The notes under the pieces were generated by a model. It was not told where the DNA came from, did not search any database, and saw only the letters and a list, made by a program, of their open reading frames with translations. The position numbers were made by a program, and so were the translations under genes. This document shows positions 4,952-6,539 of a DNA stretch of 6,539 nucleotides, piece after piece. The stretch is from Ignavibacteria bacterium (GTDB lineage Bacteria; Bacteroidota; Ignavibacteria; Ignavibacteriales; Melioribacteraceae): assembly GCA_027347545.1 (NCBI GenBank), contig DAIEQT010000176.1, positions 1 through 6,539 on the forward strand, given 5' to 3'. Positions within the stretch are counted from its first letter, which is position 1. Each line of letters starts with the position of its first letter.

Positions 4952-6539
4952 ATGAAAAAATGGTTTACCTTCTTTACACTTTTGATTTTACTGTATGCTT
5001 TTTGTTCCTCCTTTCTATCTGCCCAAAAACTATCATTCGATTTTTATAAAGATAAGATTGCCATGTTAAACCTTGGCGGTGAAAAAGCATTTACCGCAGC
5101 GGAAATCAAAGACAAAATTGAAAGCGGAATTGCTTCGGCAAAAGAACAAAATTCAGATGCAGTAATTTTCAGCGCAAATTTCTTCTCTCAAGCCATACTA
5201 AATTCGCTAAATAAAGAATCTGCATTTAAGATCGTTAAAGAAGCATCAGAATTAGCAGTAGAGAATAACCTTTTCTTCTTTATTGAGATTAACTTTGCGA
5301 AAATTGCGAAGAATGCTAAGCTTGTTGATATAAAAAACAATATCAGCGCTTTTGTTAAAAACACAGAACTCGATGGTTTGTATTTCAGTGGAGTTGATTT
5401 CAGCTCCGAAGCAGAAAATGATTTGTTCGAAAACTTAATTGTTGAGTGCACGTTAATAAAGCCATTCCTGTCTATCTCTACTTCAATTGAAGCAAGCGAA
5501 ACAAATAATGCTCTAGTTGAAACTTATATTCAAAAAGGAATTATTGATTTCTTGCTTGATGAAAATTCCGATTACTGCATAGTAAGCAATCCGGCTGTTA
5601 GTACATCCGAAGAGAAGCTCCTCCCGCAATATCTAAAGAGACTTCAGCCGGAATTTTTTATTTCGCTTAATCTTGCCAATGTAATTGGTAAAAATGATTC
5701 GGAAGTTCTTATCGTTGCAGAAAAGAGAACGAAGCTAATTGTATCTGACAAAAAAGTGAATTTCATATTTGCCGAAAAGAGCGATACGCTGAAACTTAAA
5801 ATTGGCAAGAGAGATTTGAACATTCCCAAAGCCGATTGGGTTATTCCATACAATTACACGCTAAACAAAGATAACTCGGTTAGCCGCTACGGAAATTGGG
5901 TTGAGTTCCGCAGACCATTTGAAAAGAAGACTAACAGCAACACTTACAACTTGCTTTGCAGAACAAAATATCCATCAACCGTCACCATCAACAACGAATC
6001 TGTTAAGCTTTACAAAACCGGGGTTTTCTTCAACAAGATTAAGCTGAATGTGGGTTTGAACAAGCTTAGAGCTGAAGCAAAAGATGAGAAGGGACAAACA
6101 GCAGTTTATGAAGACAGAGTTTTCTACTTACAGAAACAAGTAGTTGCAGAAACTCAACTTACGATTGATGAAAGCTCAATCCAGCCGAATGAAAACATGA
6201 CTCTCTTACCTGAAGATTACTTAACTGTTTCTTTCAATGGTACGAAAGCACAAAAAGGAACTGTAGTAATCAATCCTTCCGGATTATCATTCGAATGCCA
6301 GAGAGAAGATTACAACGGCTCTAGCCGTTACGAAGTGCAAATTCCATTAAATAGTTTTGCTAAAAAACAGAAACACGAAATCAAATTAGTTTTGAAACCG
6401 GCGGAAGATAATTCTAATCTTGTTTCGGTTGAGAAAACTCTTAAATATACTTTCACTGTACAAGATAAACCGGATTTTCCTTTGCTTGTAACGACAGACA
6501 ACAATTCCATTTTCACTTTCACTCTCGCGCCAATTAGAC
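4952..6539 (+). CDS. Large exported protein, degenerate GHL10-like domain plus Ig-like domains (partial; possible amidase)
   Basis: The frame is open to the window end, giving 529 residues with the C-terminus missing. It starts at ATG 4952 behind GGAG. A Sec signal peptide (MKKWFTFFTLLILL, ending FLSA-Q) is probably cleaved after residue 24. Residues of about 30-245 resemble a worn-down copy of the neighbouring GHL10 barrel: DAVIFSAN (69-76) matches NAVIFQAR, and LDGLYFSGVDF (140-150) matches IDGIHFDDYFY. The acidic pair D211/D212 becomes S146/G147, so this domain is probably not catalytic. Residues of about 340-392 form an Ig-like module (TVTINNESVKLYKTGVFF, then LNVGLNKLRAEAKDEKG), as in glucodextranase-B-type domains. 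Another beta-rich module spans 400-505 (LLPEDYLTVSFNGTKAQKG). From memory, this order precedes an N-acetylmuramoyl-L-alanine amidase domain in Ignavibacterial proteins of about 1000 aa. No amidase residues lie within the window, so that name is inferred. Amidase activity would make the denuded glycan that the upstream hydrolase may cut. Confidence 0.85.
   Translation, partial: MKKWFTFFTLLILLYAFCSSFLSAQKLSFDFYKDKIAMLNLGGEKAFTAAEIKDKIESGIASAKEQNSDAVIFSANFFSQAILNSLNKESAFKIVKEASELAVENNLFFFIEINFAKIAKNAKLVDIKNNISAFVKNTELDGLYFSGVDFSSEAENDLFENLIVECTLIKPFLSISTSIEASETNNALVETYIQKGIIDFLLDENSDYCIVSNPAVSTSEEKLLPQYLKRLQPEFFISLNLANVIGKNDSEVLIVAEKRTKLIVSDKKVNFIFAEKSDTLKLKIGKRDLNIPKADWVIPYNYTLNKDNSVSRYGNWVEFRRPFEKKTNSNTYNLLCRTKYPSTVTINNESVKLYKTGVFFNKIKLNVGLNKLRAEAKDEKGQTAVYEDRVFYLQKQVVAETQLTIDESSIQPNENMTLLPEDYLTVSFNGTKAQKGTVVINPSGLSFECQREDYNGSSRYEVQIPLNSFAKKQKHEIKLVLKPAEDNSNLVSVEKTLKYTFTVQDKPDFPLLVTTDNNSIFTFTLAPIR

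Noticed and set aside
5188..6522. Minus-strand open frames of 60-90 codons opposite the third gene
   Set aside because: They lie wholly inside the well-supported plus-strand reading frame and show no motifs or ribosome sites of their own.

Overview
The window looks like chromosomal DNA from the Ignavibacteria or a close relative in the Bacteroidota/Chlorobiota group. The main evidence is the C-terminal domain of the minus-strand protein, which carries the type IX secretion (T9SS) sorting signature of this lineage (FQNYPNPFNP, then VYDVLGREVETLVNE, then PSGVYFYKL). Secreted proteins with leaders ending in A-Q, AT-rich intergenic DNA and short-period repeats between genes agree with this. The assignment rests on recognising motifs, not on a database search.

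Layout. Positions 1-294 are non-coding and hold an 8-nt-period low-complexity repeat and a small hairpin. Positions 295-2487 (minus strand) encode a secreted LVIVD-repeat beta-propeller protein with a T9SS type A sorting domain. Positions 2488-2965 are a divergent intergenic region with no credible gene, one GC-rich hairpin and a heptamer-period repeat. Positions 2966-4522 (plus) encode a GHL10 (YddW/DigH-like) glycoside hydrolase lipoprotein. Positions 4523-4951 separate this gene from the next and hold a nested palindromic repeat element, itself split by a tiny inverted-repeat element, followed by a possible promoter. Positions 4952-6539 (plus, cut by the window end) encode the first 529 residues of a large exported protein. 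Its N-terminal domain looks like a degenerate copy of the GHL10 barrel and is followed by Ig-like domains.

How the genes may work together. The GHL10 family includes E. coli DigH (YddW), which cuts peptidoglycan glycan strands already stripped of their peptides. The architecture of the third gene resembles, from memory, large Ignavibacterial proteins that end in an N-acetylmuramoyl-L-alanine amidase domain, which would lie beyond the window. If so, the two plus-strand genes form a cell-wall pair: an amidase removes stem peptides and the hydrolase cuts the bare glycan. The propeller protein is probably an unrelated surface or secreted protein.

The strongest signal outside the genes is at 4546-4820. 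A roughly 162-bp multi-hairpin palindrome has its right terminal hairpin interrupted by a 105-bp element with 19-bp terminal inverted repeats (17/19 matching), flanked by an exact 8-bp direct repeat, CCTTTAGG. Removing 113 bp restores a perfect GTCCC-TTTA-GGGAC hairpin that mirrors the left end. I see no defence, CRISPR or other multi-gene accessory system here.
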